The notes below the pieces were generated by a model. The model was given only the letters and a program-made list of their open reading frames with translations, did not search any database and had not been told where the DNA came from. Shown one piece after another: positions 7,336 through 15,574 of a DNA stretch of 64,000 nt. A program made the translations under genes and the position numbers. The stretch lies in assembly GCF_021026195.1 (NCBI RefSeq), contig NZ_JAJNCT010000004.1, positions 54,111-118,110 of the forward strand, written 5' to 3'. Numbering within the stretch: position 1 is the stretch's first letter; each line of letters starts with the position of its first letter. This DNA is from Comamonas koreensis (GTDB lineage Bacteria; Pseudomonadota; Gammaproteobacteria; Burkholderiales; Burkholderiaceae_C).

Positions 7336-8583
7336 ATGTCTCAGGATTTCCAACAGTCGCTCCGCCGCCGCCGTCTCTTGCAAGGCCTGGGTGCCATCAG
7401 CATGGCGGGTCTGCCTATGCTGTCGCGTGCCCAGACGCCGCCCACCGCCCAGGTCAACACCACCAAGCTGGCGGTGACCGATACCGAGGTGGTGGTCGGG
7501 CAGCTGCACTCCTCGACCGGCACGATGGCGATCTCCGAGACCGGCTCCATCCAGGCCGAGCAACTGGCCATTGACCAGATCAACGCCATGGGCGGCGTGC
7601 TGGGCCGCAAGATCCGCGTGATCAAGGAGGACGGCGCCTCCGACTGGCCCACCTTTGCCGAAAAAGCCAAGAAGCTGCTCATCAGCGACCATGTGGCCAC
7701 CGTCTTCGGCTGCTGGACCTCGGCTTCGCGCAAGGCCGTGCTGCCCGTCTTCGAGAAGGAAAACGGCCTGCTCTACTACCCCACTTTCTACGAAGGCCTG
7801 GAGCAGAGCAAGAACGTCATCTACACCGGCCAGGAAGCGACCCAGCAGATTCTGTACAGCCTCGACTGGGCCAAGAAGGAGAAGAACGCCTCCAAGGTGT
7901 TCCTGGTGGGCTCGGACTACATCTGGCCGCGCACCTCGATGAAGATTGCGCGCAAGCACATCGAGACCTTCCAGAAGGGCAAGGTCGTCGGCGAGGAGTA
8001 CTACCCGCTCAGCAACACCAACTTCAACTCGCTGATCAACAAGATCAAGGTGGCCAAGCCCGATCTGATCTTTGCAGCTGTCGTGGGCGGCTCCAACGTG
8101 GCCTTCTACAAGCAGCTCAAGGCCGCAGGCATCACCGGTGACAAGCAGTTCCTGGTGACCCTGTCGGTGACCGAGGACGAAATGCTGGGCATTGGCGGCG
8201 AGAACTTTGCCGGCTTCTATTCGAGCATGAAGTACTTCCAGTCGCTGGACAACCCCAACAACAAGAAGTTTGTCGAGGCCTTCAAGGCCAAGTACGGCCC
8301 CAAGTCGGTCATCGGCGATGTGACCCAGGCCGGCTACCTGGGACCCTGGCTGTGGAAGGCCGCTGTCGAGAAGGCCGGCAGCTTTGATGTGGACAAGGTC
8401 GTGGCTGCATCGCCGGGCATCGAGCTGAACACCGCCCCCGAAGGCTACGTGAAGATCGACGCCAACCACCACCTCTGGAGCAAGTCGCGCATTGCGCAGG
8501 GCCTGCCGGACGGGACTTTCAAGGTGGTGTCCGAGTCGCCCGAGCTGATCAAGCCTGATCCCTTCCCCAAGGGCTACCAATAA
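7336..8583 (+). CDS. urtA: Urea/short-chain amide ABC transporter substrate-binding protein
   Basis: A 415-residue periplasmic binding protein of the UrtA/FmdD family. The N-terminus carries a twin-arginine signal (SLRRRRLLQGLGAISMAG) with predicted cleavage after SRAQ, so export in folded form by Tat is likely. Mature motifs typical of UrtA are VVGQLHSSTGTMAISE, AIDQINAMGGVLGRKI and VFGCWTSASRKAVLPVFE. The ATG at 7336 follows GAGGAG by six bases. It opens the transporter operon urtABCDE-fmdA-fmdB. In Methylophilus the equivalent FmdDEF system takes up short amides and urea; the formamidase gene downstream makes formamide or a similar amide a likely ligand, with urea as the alternative. No urease gene is present here. 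Confidence 0.93.
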   Translation: MSQDFQQSLRRRRLLQGLGAISMAGLPMLSRAQTPPTAQVNTTKLAVTDTEVVVGQLHSSTGTMAISETGSIQAEQLAIDQINAMGGVLGRKIRVIKEDGASDWPTFAEKAKKLLISDHVATVFGCWTSASRKAVLPVFEKENGLLYYPTFYEGLEQSKNVIYTGQEATQQILYSLDWAKKEKNASKVFLVGSDYIWPRTSMKIARKHIETFQKGKVVGEEYYPLSNTNFNSLINKIKVAKPDLIFAAVVGGSNVAFYKQLKAAGITGDKQFLVTLSVTEDEMLGIGGENFAGFYSSMKYFQSLDNPNNKKFVEAFKAKYGPKSVIGDVTQAGYLGPWLWKAAVEKAGSFDVDKVVAASPGIELNTAPEGYVKIDANHHLWSKSRIAQGLPDGTFKVVSESPELIKPDPFPKGYQ

Positions 8584-8598
8584 ATCAGAACTCCAAGA

Positions 8599-8630
8599 GC
8601 GGGCCCCGGGGCATTTCCCCTCGGGCCCGC
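8599..8630 (+). promoter_or_regulatory. Stable intercistronic stem-loop after urtA
   Basis: The arms GCGGGCCC and GGGCCCGC, extended inward by CGGGG and CCCCT, form a very stable hairpin with loop CATTT. No T tract follows, so it is probably an mRNA 3'-end stabiliser or partial attenuator that makes the binding protein more abundant than the permeases. Confidence 0.75.
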
Positions 8631-8664
8631 GATGCCGCCGACCACCACCCGACAAGAGAGCGCC

Positions 8665-9579
8665 ATGACTTTTTCTGAAATGATGAATATCGGGCTGATG
8701 CAGGGCTTTGCAGGCCTCAGCCTGTTTGCGGTATTGCTGCTGATGGGCCTGGGCCTGGCGATTATTTTTGGCCAGATGGGTGTCATCAACATGGCGCATG
8801 GCGAGTTCATGACCATCGGCGCCTACACCGTGTTCATGGCCTCCACCCTGGTGGAAGCCCATGCACCGGCCTGGATGCCTTACTACTTTCCCTTGTCGAT
8901 CGTGGCGGCCTTTGTTTTTGCGTTTGTGCTGGGCTGGCTGGCCGAATGGGCGCTGATTCGCCACCTGTACAAGCGCCCGCTCGATACCTTGCTGGCCACC
9001 TGGGGCCTGAGCCTGGGGCTGCAGCAGGTGTTCCGCTCGGTGATCGGCCCCAAAGAGGTGAGCCCCACCTTGCCTGAGTGGCTGATGGGGTCCTGGTCGC
9101 CCAGCGAGGGGCTGGACATTCCGATCAATGGCCTGTTTGTGCTGGCGCTGGCGCTGCTGGTGACCGCCGGCGTGCTGATTGCGCTGTACCGCAGCCGTTG
9201 GGGCCTGCGGGTGCGGGCCACGGTCAGCAACCGGGTGATGGCCAACGCCATCGGCATCAACACCAAGAAGACCGACCGCCTGACCTTTGCGATTGGCTGC
9301 GGGGTCGCGGGCATCGCCGGTGCGGCCTTCACCACCATCGGCTCGACGGGCCCTACCTCTGGTTCGCTCTACATCGTGGATTCGTTCCTGGTCGTCACCT
9401 TTGGCGGCGCCGCCAGCCTGCTGGGCACCGTGGCATCGGCCTTTGGCATTGCCCAGGTGCAGTCCATCACGGAGTTCTTCCTGAGTGGCTCCATGGCCAA
9501 GGTGCTGACCTTGTCCTTCATCGTCGTGGTCTTGATGCTGCGGCCCCAAGGTCTGTTTGCCAGCAAGGTGCGCCGCTAA
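8665..9579 (+). CDS. urtB: Urea/amide ABC transporter permease
   Basis: A 304-residue LivH-type inner-membrane permease. Membrane segments fill the protein, beginning with LSLFAVLLLMGLGLAIIFGQMG; the signature INMAHGEFMTIGAYT near residue 45 and the C-terminal VTFGGAASLLGTVASAFGI and RPQGLF are typical. It lacks the long periplasmic N-terminal domain found in many UrtB proteins and so is closer in size to FmdE. I chose ATG 8665 because it follows the weak purine run AAGAGAG and gives a short N-terminus; an upstream in-frame ATG at 8632 would overlap the stem-loop. It pairs with the UrtC product to form the channel. Confidence 0.92.
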   Translation: MTFSEMMNIGLMQGFAGLSLFAVLLLMGLGLAIIFGQMGVINMAHGEFMTIGAYTVFMASTLVEAHAPAWMPYYFPLSIVAAFVFAFVLGWLAEWALIRHLYKRPLDTLLATWGLSLGLQQVFRSVIGPKEVSPTLPEWLMGSWSPSEGLDIPINGLFVLALALLVTAGVLIALYRSRWGLRVRATVSNRVMANAIGINTKKTDRLTFAIGCGVAGIAGAAFTTIGSTGPTSGSLYIVDSFLVVTFGGAASLLGTVASAFGIAQVQSITEFFLSGSMAKVLTLSFIVVVLMLRPQGLFASKVRR

Positions 9580-9602
9580 AGCCGGTGGAAAGGATGACAA
9601 CC

Positions 9603-10811
9603 ATGAAAGATATGCGTGTGTGGCTGGAGCGCACCGGCCTGGGACATGTGGCACTGCTGGCCGTGGTGCTGCTGGTGGTGTTCCCGCTGGCGCTCGATTC
9701 CTTCCGCCTGAACCTGGTGGGCAAGTACCTCTGCTACGCCTTTGTGGCCGTGGGCCTGGTCATGCTCTGGGGCTGGGGCGGCGTGCTGAGCTTGGGGCAG
9801 GGCGTGTTCTTTGGCCTGGGCGGCTATGCGATGGCCATGTTCCTCAAGCTCGAAGCCTCGGACAAGGCCAGCACCAGCATCCAGTCCACACCGGGCATCC
9901 CCGACTTCATGGACTGGAACCAGCTCACCGCACTGCCGCTGTGGTGGACGCCGTTCGAGCACCTGCCGTTTGCGCTGTTTGCCGTGGTGGCTGCGCCCGC
10001 GCTGCTGGCCTTCATCATCGGTTTTGCGATGTTCCGCCGCCGGGTGGGCGATGTCTACTTTGCCATCATCACCCAGGCCGTGGCGCTGATCCTCACGGTG
10101 CTGATCATCGGCCAGCAGGGCTATACCGGCGGCGTCAACGGCATGACCGACCTGCGCACCCTGCTGGGCTGGGACATCCGCACCGACAGCGCCAAGTACA
10201 TCCTCTACTACGTCTGCTGCGGCCTGCTGCTGCTATCGGTCGTTGCCTGCCTCTGGATCCAGAAAAGCAAGCTCGGCACCCTGCTGCTGGCGATGCGCGA
10301 CAAGGAAGACCGCGTGCGCTTCTCCGGCTATGACGTGTCGATGTTCAAGGTGTTTGTGTTCTGCCTGGCCGCTGCGATCTCGGGCATTGGCGGCGCGATG
10401 TTTGCGCTGCAGGTGGGCTTTATGTCGCCCTCCATCGTCGGCATTGTTCCCTCGATCGAGATGGTGATCTTTGCCGCCGTAGGTGGCCGCATGAGCCTGG
10501 TCGGGGCCGTCTACGGCGCGCTGCTGGTCAACTTTGGCAAGACCTATTTCTCCGAGACCTTCCCCGATCTGTGGATGTTCTGCATGGCCGGCCTCTTCAT
10601 CGTGGTGACCATGTTCTTCCCCAATGGCCTGGCGGGCCTGTATGCCAGCAAGGTCAAGCCCATGCTGGCGCGGCGTGCCGCCAAGCCCGCCAGCCCGACC
10701 AGCCCGACCAGCCCAGTGGCCACCAGCACGGCCACCAAGCCCGTCACCACCACCGCCACCAGCAAGGCGCAGGAGCCGGTCAGCGGCAAGCCTGCGGCCG
10801 AAGGCGTCTGA
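9603..10811 (+). CDS. urtC: Urea/amide ABC transporter permease with Ser/Thr/Pro tail
   Basis: A 402-residue LivM-type permease. It has the family segments GLVMLWGWGGVLSLGQGVFF, GQQGYTGGVNGMTDL, RDKEDRVRFSGYDV (the coupling loop that contacts the ATPase) and IVTMFFPNGLAGL near the C-terminus. ATG 9603 is preferred over the in-frame ATG 9594 because AGGA at 9591-9594 sits eight bases before it. After about residue 357 comes a low-complexity cytoplasmic tail of roughly 45 residues (PASPTSPTSPVATS and repeats of T, S, K, P) that typical UrtC proteins do not have; it may be an added linker. The gene is 23 bases downstream of urtB and 14 before urtD, in one operon. Confidence 0.92.
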   Translation: MKDMRVWLERTGLGHVALLAVVLLVVFPLALDSFRLNLVGKYLCYAFVAVGLVMLWGWGGVLSLGQGVFFGLGGYAMAMFLKLEASDKASTSIQSTPGIPDFMDWNQLTALPLWWTPFEHLPFALFAVVAAPALLAFIIGFAMFRRRVGDVYFAIITQAVALILTVLIIGQQGYTGGVNGMTDLRTLLGWDIRTDSAKYILYYVCCGLLLLSVVACLWIQKSKLGTLLLAMRDKEDRVRFSGYDVSMFKVFVFCLAAAISGIGGAMFALQVGFMSPSIVGIVPSIEMVIFAAVGGRMSLVGAVYGALLVNFGKTYFSETFPDLWMFCMAGLFIVVTMFFPNGLAGLYASKVKPMLARRAAKPASPTSPTSPVATSTATKPVTTTATSKAQEPVSGKPAAEGV

Positions 10812-10825
10812 ACCAGGAGTGCGCA

Positions 10826-11569
<744 letters not shown>

Positions 11570-11579
11570 GGAGCCGCAC

Positions 11580-12269
11580 ATGCTGAAAGTCAACGATATC
11601 CACGTGGCCTACGGACAGAGCGAGGCGCTGCACGGCATCTCCTTCGAAGGCCGGCCCAACGAAACCCTGGCCATCATGGGCCGCAACGGCATGGGCAAGA
11701 CCACGTTGTTCAAGGCGCTGATGGGTGTGCTGCCGCTCAAGAGCGGGGCGGTGCAGGTGGTGGGGCAGGACGTGTCACGCGACGAGAGCTATCTGCGCGT
11801 GGCCAAGGGCATTGCCTATGTGCCCCAGGGCCGCATGATCTTCCCGACCTTGAGCGTCGAGGAGAACATCGAGACCGGTCTGGAGAACGCCCGCGACCGC
11901 AAGATCCCCGACGAGATCTATGCGCTATTCCCGGTGCTGTGGGACATGCGCCGGCGCAAGGGCGGCAACCTCTCGGGCGGGCAGCAGCAGCAGCTGGCCA
12001 TTGCGCGTGCGCTGGTCACCAACCCCAAGGTGCTGCTGCTCGATGAGCCCACCGAAGGCATCCAGCCGTCCATCATCAAGGACATCGCCAAGGCGCTCAA
12101 CGAGATCCGCAAGATGCGCGAAATCACCATCGTAGTCTCCGAGCAGGTGCTGCATTTTGCGATGGATGTGGCCGACCGGCTCTTTGTCATCGAGGGCGGC
12201 CGCATCGTGCACGAGACCGACCGCGCCAACACCAACGAGGCCCACATCAAGTCCTATCTGTCGGTTTAG
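11580..12269 (+). CDS. urtE: Urea/amide ABC transporter ATP-binding protein (LivF type)
   Basis: A 229-residue ABC ATPase, the partner of UrtD. Walker A reads GRNGMGKTTLFKALMG (the GRNGMGKT form is typical of UrtE), the signature is NLSGGQQQQLAIARAL, Walker B is VLLLDEPTEGIQPS, and the H-loop position carries Q (IVVSEQVLHFA), as in LivF-type proteins. GAGGAG lies nine bases before ATG 11580. The 80 bases to fmdA contain an imperfect GC-rich hairpin followed by five T, possibly a weak attenuator between transport and catabolic genes. Confidence 0.95.
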   Translation: MLKVNDIHVAYGQSEALHGISFEGRPNETLAIMGRNGMGKTTLFKALMGVLPLKSGAVQVVGQDVSRDESYLRVAKGIAYVPQGRMIFPTLSVEENIETGLENARDRKIPDEIYALFPVLWDMRRRKGGNLSGGQQQQLAIARALVTNPKVLLLDEPTEGIQPSIIKDIAKALNEIRKMREITIVVSEQVLHFAMDVADRLFVIEGGRIVHETDRANTNEAHIKSYLSV

Positions 12270-12349
12270 GTCCTTGCGCGGTCGGCCGCTGGCACTGCGC
12301 TGCCGGCCCGCATTTTTCTGTTTCATTGACTGCATCACAGGAGCTGCAC

Positions 12350-13573
12350 ATGCCCGAAACCCTGATCAAGGTTGATCTGTCCCAACCGGCCCCCTCCAAC
12401 GAGAAGGTGCACAACCGCTGGCACCCCGATATTCCGATGGCCTGCTGGGTCAACCCCGGCGATGACTTTGTGCTGGAGACCTACGACTGGACGGGGGGCT
12501 TCATCCAGAACAACGACAGCGCCGACGATGTGCGCGATGTGGACCTGACCACGGTGCACTACCTCTCGGGCCCGGTGGGCGTCAAAGGCGCAGAGCCCGG
12601 CGACCTGCTGGTCGTGGACCTGCTCGACATCGGTGCCAAGGATGAGAGCCAGTGGGGCTTCAACGGCTTTTTCTCGCAGAAGAACGGCGGCGGATTCCTG
12701 ACCGACCACTTTCCGTCCGCGCAAAAATCGATCTGGGATTTCCAGGGCATGTTCACCACCTCGCGCCACATCCCCGGCGTGCGCTATGCCGGCCTGATCC
12801 ACCCGGGCCTGATCGGCACCTTGCCCGATCCCAAGATGCTCGAGACCTGGAATGCGCGCGAGCAGGCGCTGATCGACACCAACCCCGATGGCAACCTGGC
12901 CAACCCGCCCTTCATGGCGACGGCGCACATGGGGCAGCTCAAGGGCGAGGCACGCGACAAGGCGGCTGCCAGCGGCGCGCGCACCGTGCCCCCGCGCGAG
13001 CATGGCGGCAACTGCGATATCAAGGACCTCTCGCGCGGCTCCAAGATCTTCTTCCCGGTCTATGTCGATGGCGCCGGCCTGTCGGTGGGCGATCTGCATT
13101 TCAGCCAGGGCGATGGCGAAATCACCTTCTGCGGCGCGATCGAGATGGCCGGCTGGGTACACATGAAGGTGTCCATCATCAAGGGCGGCATGGCCAAGTA
13201 CGGCATCAAGAACCCCATCTTCAAGCCCAGCCCCATCGTGCCGACCTACAACGACTATGTGATCTTTGAAGGCATCAGCGTTGACGAATCGGGCAAGCAG
13301 TACTACCTGGATGTGAACGTGGCCTACAAGCAGGCCTGCCTCAACGCCATCGAGTACCTGAAGAAGTTCGGCTACTCCGGCGCCCAGGCCTATTCCATCC
13401 TCGGCACCGCCCCGGTGCAGGGCCATATCAGCGGCGTGGTCGACGTGCCCAATGCCTGCGCCACCCTGTGGCTGCCCACGCAGATCTTTGATTTCGACAT
13501 CAACCCGAGCGCGGCTGGCCCGGTCAAGTACCTGGACGGCAGCATCGATATGCCGATCTCGTACGACAAGTAA
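12350..13573 (+). CDS. fmdA: Formamidase
   Basis: A 407-residue acetamidase/formamidase (FmdA_AmdA family), which hydrolyses formamide to formate and ammonia in the cytoplasm. The N-terminal motif NRWHPDIPMACWVNPGDDF, the central GNCDIKDLSRGSKIFFPVYVDGAGLSVGDLHFSQGDGEI and the C-terminal GYSGAQAYSILG are characteristic of FmdA enzymes from Methylophilus and Burkholderiales. CAGGAG precedes ATG 12350 by seven bases. Its place directly after the transporter genes supports an amide-scavenging pathway for nitrogen. It is complete and has the expected length. Confidence 0.95.
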   Translation: MPETLIKVDLSQPAPSNEKVHNRWHPDIPMACWVNPGDDFVLETYDWTGGFIQNNDSADDVRDVDLTTVHYLSGPVGVKGAEPGDLLVVDLLDIGAKDESQWGFNGFFSQKNGGGFLTDHFPSAQKSIWDFQGMFTTSRHIPGVRYAGLIHPGLIGTLPDPKMLETWNAREQALIDTNPDGNLANPPFMATAHMGQLKGEARDKAAASGARTVPPREHGGNCDIKDLSRGSKIFFPVYVDGAGLSVGDLHFSQGDGEITFCGAIEMAGWVHMKVSIIKGGMAKYGIKNPIFKPSPIVPTYNDYVIFEGISVDESGKQYYLDVNVAYKQACLNAIEYLKKFGYSGAQAYSILGTAPVQGHISGVVDVPNACATLWLPTQIFDFDINPSAAGPVKYLDGSIDMPISYDK

Positions 13574-13593
13574 GACGAGCAAAACGCGCGTAT

Positions 13594-13620
13594 GCGGGCC
13601 GCTGTGCCGGCCCGCTTTTA
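13594..13620 (+). terminator. Hairpin terminator between fmdA and fmdB
   Basis: GCGGGCCG and CGGCCCGC form a perfect 8-bp stem with loop CTGTGC, followed by TTTTATCTTTTT. It lies only 20 bases after fmdA, so fmdB is probably expressed by read-through or from its own weak promoter. Confidence 0.85.
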
Positions 13621-13642
13621 TCTTTTTGTGCAGGAGACTGTG

Positions 13643-14014
13643 ATGCCCACCTATGACTACGCCTGCCAGCACTGCGGCGCGTTCGACGCGCTGCGCCGCC
13701 TGGCCGACCGCAACCTGGCCTGCGCTTGCCCCCGCTGCGGCGCGGCCTCAGAGCGCGTCATCAGCCAGGCCCCGCGCCTGGCCTGCACCTCGCCCCAACA
13801 GCGCCGCGCCGCCGAGGTCAACGAACGCGCCCGCCATGCGCCGCGTATGTCGCGTGATACCGATCCTGCTGCGGGCAGCTATGGGCGGCTGCGGCATCCG
13901 AGTGGCTGTGGGTGTTGCACTAGTGGGGGCGCGAAAACTGGCGCAACTGCTGCAGCGGCGCAGCCGGCGCTCAAGAGCCAGATAGGGAACCGGCCCTGGA
14001 TGATCAGCCACTGA
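13643..14014 (+). CDS. fmdB: FmdB-family zinc ribbon protein
   Basis: A 123-residue protein starting MPTYDYACQHCG, with the second cysteine pair CPRC, making the CxxC-n-CxxC zinc ribbon of the FmdB regulatory family (residues 1-42). The rest is basic and low in structure, with a second cysteine cluster HPSGCGCC in the middle. In Methylophilus, FmdB is proposed to regulate the fmd genes; the molecular role is not established. CAGGAG lies ten bases before ATG 13643. Its tail after the zinc ribbon is longer than in the smallest family members, with alanine-rich sequence. Confidence 0.9.
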   Translation: MPTYDYACQHCGAFDALRRLADRNLACACPRCGAASERVISQAPRLACTSPQQRRAAEVNERARHAPRMSRDTDPAAGSYGRLRHPSGCGCCTSGGAKTGATAAAAQPALKSQIGNRPWMISH

Positions 14015-14065
14015 GGGGCTTCGCTGAAGACGTATATGCACGCACACATGACGAGGTCGGATCGT

Positions 14066-15400
14066 TCAACGGAAGCCCTTTTGACTTTGGCGGCGCAAGC
14101 CCATCCATGCCGCTAACCCCAGCACGCCCAGTGACGCAGCACCTGCCGCCCCGAGCACCGGAACACGGGCCGGTGCTCGGGGCGGCTCTGGACCTATATC
14201 GGTATGGCTGCTTTGTTGGGAGGTGGGAATGGTGGTGATGCTGTCACCGCCAGTGCTATCAACCAAGGTAGTCGTTACCTCGCAGGTCCAGACCTGGTTG
14301 CCTGGTAGGGACATCGGGATGTTGGCCGATGCAGCGGGCCCGGGCGCTGAGCCGCTGGCATTGCCACCTGCGGAGCCGGTGCAGGTGACCCGGTACTCGC
14401 TCACTGCGTAGCCAGGGGGCATGGCTTGGGGCTCTTGCACGCTAACGCCGGTGGAGCTGATAGCCGTGATCTGAGCCGTGCGTTCAGGGTCGAAACCGAA
14501 GATGAAGAAGACCCCACCGTTGGAGGCGGGTGTGCTGTTAGTACCCTCGGCGTTGATACCTCCTCCGCTATTGCCGCTCGCTTCAAAAAACAGAAATTCG
14601 ACCCGGTCTGGCGCGCAGGAATCGCCGGTAAAACCGCCCTCTGATCCATGCGCCGGTGGCGTTTGGCTGGCCGCGTTTGCTTGCAATGCAGTGCTGGCAG
14701 CATTGGCGTAAGTTCCGCCGTTTCCGCCACCGCCGCCACTGGGGCCATTGGGCGTGATGGGCTCTACATTGCCGCCGTTGCCGCCCGAGGCGGCAGCGAG
14801 GGTACAGACCTTGGTCAACGGAGTGCTGTCGTTGCGTGGCCTTCCCGCTTCTGCCCCCAATGGGCCTGCGCCGCCTCCCCCTCCGCCCCCGCCTGCGCGG
14901 ATCCACATGCTGGTACCTGCAATGGTGAGCGACGAAGCTCCGCCACCGCCACCTCCGCCGCCGCCGTCTCCGCCAGTGCCTCCAGCGCCGCCTGCCCCGT
15001 CTCCCGAGCCGCCTTCACCTCCCGCTGTCGGTGTGTCTGAGCCATTGGCCCCTTGCTGTCCGGCGGTGCCAATCAAAAACTGCAATTGGGCATTAGGCGA
15101 CACCTGCATGGCCCCGGCGACGGTGGCGCCATTCGCACCGGCTGCGCCGCCATCAGCGAGCCCAAGCGTTGGGGCTGCCAAACCACCTGCGCCTCCGCCG
15201 GCCCCATCCACCCGGATATTGACGATATTCATCCCCTGGGGTACCTGGCAACTGGTGGATTCGACGTAATAAGTGGCATCCTCGCAATCTGCAGCCAGCG
15301 CGTAAGGTGCTGCTGCGGCAAGCGCAAAGCCGGCTGCGGCGTAGCGAGTGCGATTGTGAAGCGACCGGCTCAGGCCTCCCTGTTTGGGTTTCCTTGGCAT
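14066..15400 (-). CDS. Glycine-rich secreted protein with exosortase-type C-terminal signal
   Basis: A 444-residue secreted protein. The true start is the ATG at 15400 (MPRKPKQGGLSRSLHNR), followed by a signal peptide ending near YALAAD; the frame stays open further upstream only because it runs into the previous gene. After a short domain with CEDATYYVESTSCQVPQG comes a large glycine-rich region (runs of up to nine G) with the repeated motif MWIRAGGGGGGGGA. A domain near the end carries paired cysteines. The C-terminus VPVLGAAGAASLGVLGLAAW followed by MGLRRQ is a VPxL motif, a membrane segment and a basic end, very like exosortase H (IPTL-CTERM) signals. It is a tandem paralogue of the gene at 15575-16774. 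Function is unknown; surface or matrix protein is inference. Confidence 0.85.
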   Translation of the reverse strand: MPRKPKQGGLSRSLHNRTRYAAAGFALAAAAPYALAADCEDATYYVESTSCQVPQGMNIVNIRVDGAGGGAGGLAAPTLGLADGGAAGANGATVAGAMQVSPNAQLQFLIGTAGQQGANGSDTPTAGGEGGSGDGAGGAGGTGGDGGGGGGGGGASSLTIAGTSMWIRAGGGGGGGGAGPLGAEAGRPRNDSTPLTKVCTLAAASGGNGGNVEPITPNGPSGGGGGNGGTYANAASTALQANAASQTPPAHGSEGGFTGDSCAPDRVEFLFFEASGNSGGGINAEGTNSTPASNGGVFFIFGFDPERTAQITAISSTGVSVQEPQAMPPGYAVSEYRVTCTGSAGGNASGSAPGPAASANIPMSLPGNQVWTCEVTTTLVDSTGGDSITTIPTSQQSSHTDIGPEPPRAPARVPVLGAAGAASLGVLGLAAWMGLRRQSQKGFR

Positions 15401-15574
15401 CTTGATTCCTTTCTGCACGTAAGCCGTGCGAAGCTGCTTGTTGCAGAACGCCTGCGGGCGGCAACGTTGATAAAGGCGTAGAGATAAAACCTCGGCGAGT
15501 GAGGCGGCGAGCAGCGCAACCAGGGGCACCTGGGGTGTGTGCCCTCCGGCGGTAGTGGGGCGTTGCAGATGCGC
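15401..15574 (-). pseudogene. In-frame remnant of the upstream paralogue's C-terminal anchor
   Basis: Directly after the TGA stop of the 15575-16774 gene, the same frame stays open for 58 codons into the next gene. It reads TPQVPLVALLAASLAEVL in the position where the paralogue has ARVPVLGAAGAASLGVLGL. This looks like the VPxL sorting signal cut off by a nonsense change. A neighbouring frame gives a better membrane-basic end (FYLYAFINVAARRR), suggesting an additional frameshift. Stop read-through is an alternative. Confidence 0.5.
15415..15429 (-). promoter_or_regulatory. Leader hairpin shared by both glycine-rich genes (copy 2)
   Basis: GCACG-N5-CGTGC lies just before an AGAAAGGA ribosome-binding site and the ATG at 15400. 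The same arrangement, with a different loop, precedes the paralogue, so it was duplicated or conserved with the gene. Confidence 0.65.

Noticed and set aside
7306..9654. A long minus-strand open frame opposite urtA and urtB
   Set aside because: It is a composition shadow of two clearly recognised genes, without a start signal or conserved motif.
12278..12316. Terminator between urtE and fmdA
   Set aside because: A GC-rich imperfect hairpin with five T is there, but mismatches and a bulge make it too weak to list as a terminator. At most it attenuates.
14748..15269. Proline-rich plus-strand frames (PPPPPPPP stretches) opposite the glycine-rich genes
   Set aside because: They are the reverse complement of glycine codons (GGN gives NCC) and have no start or signal support.
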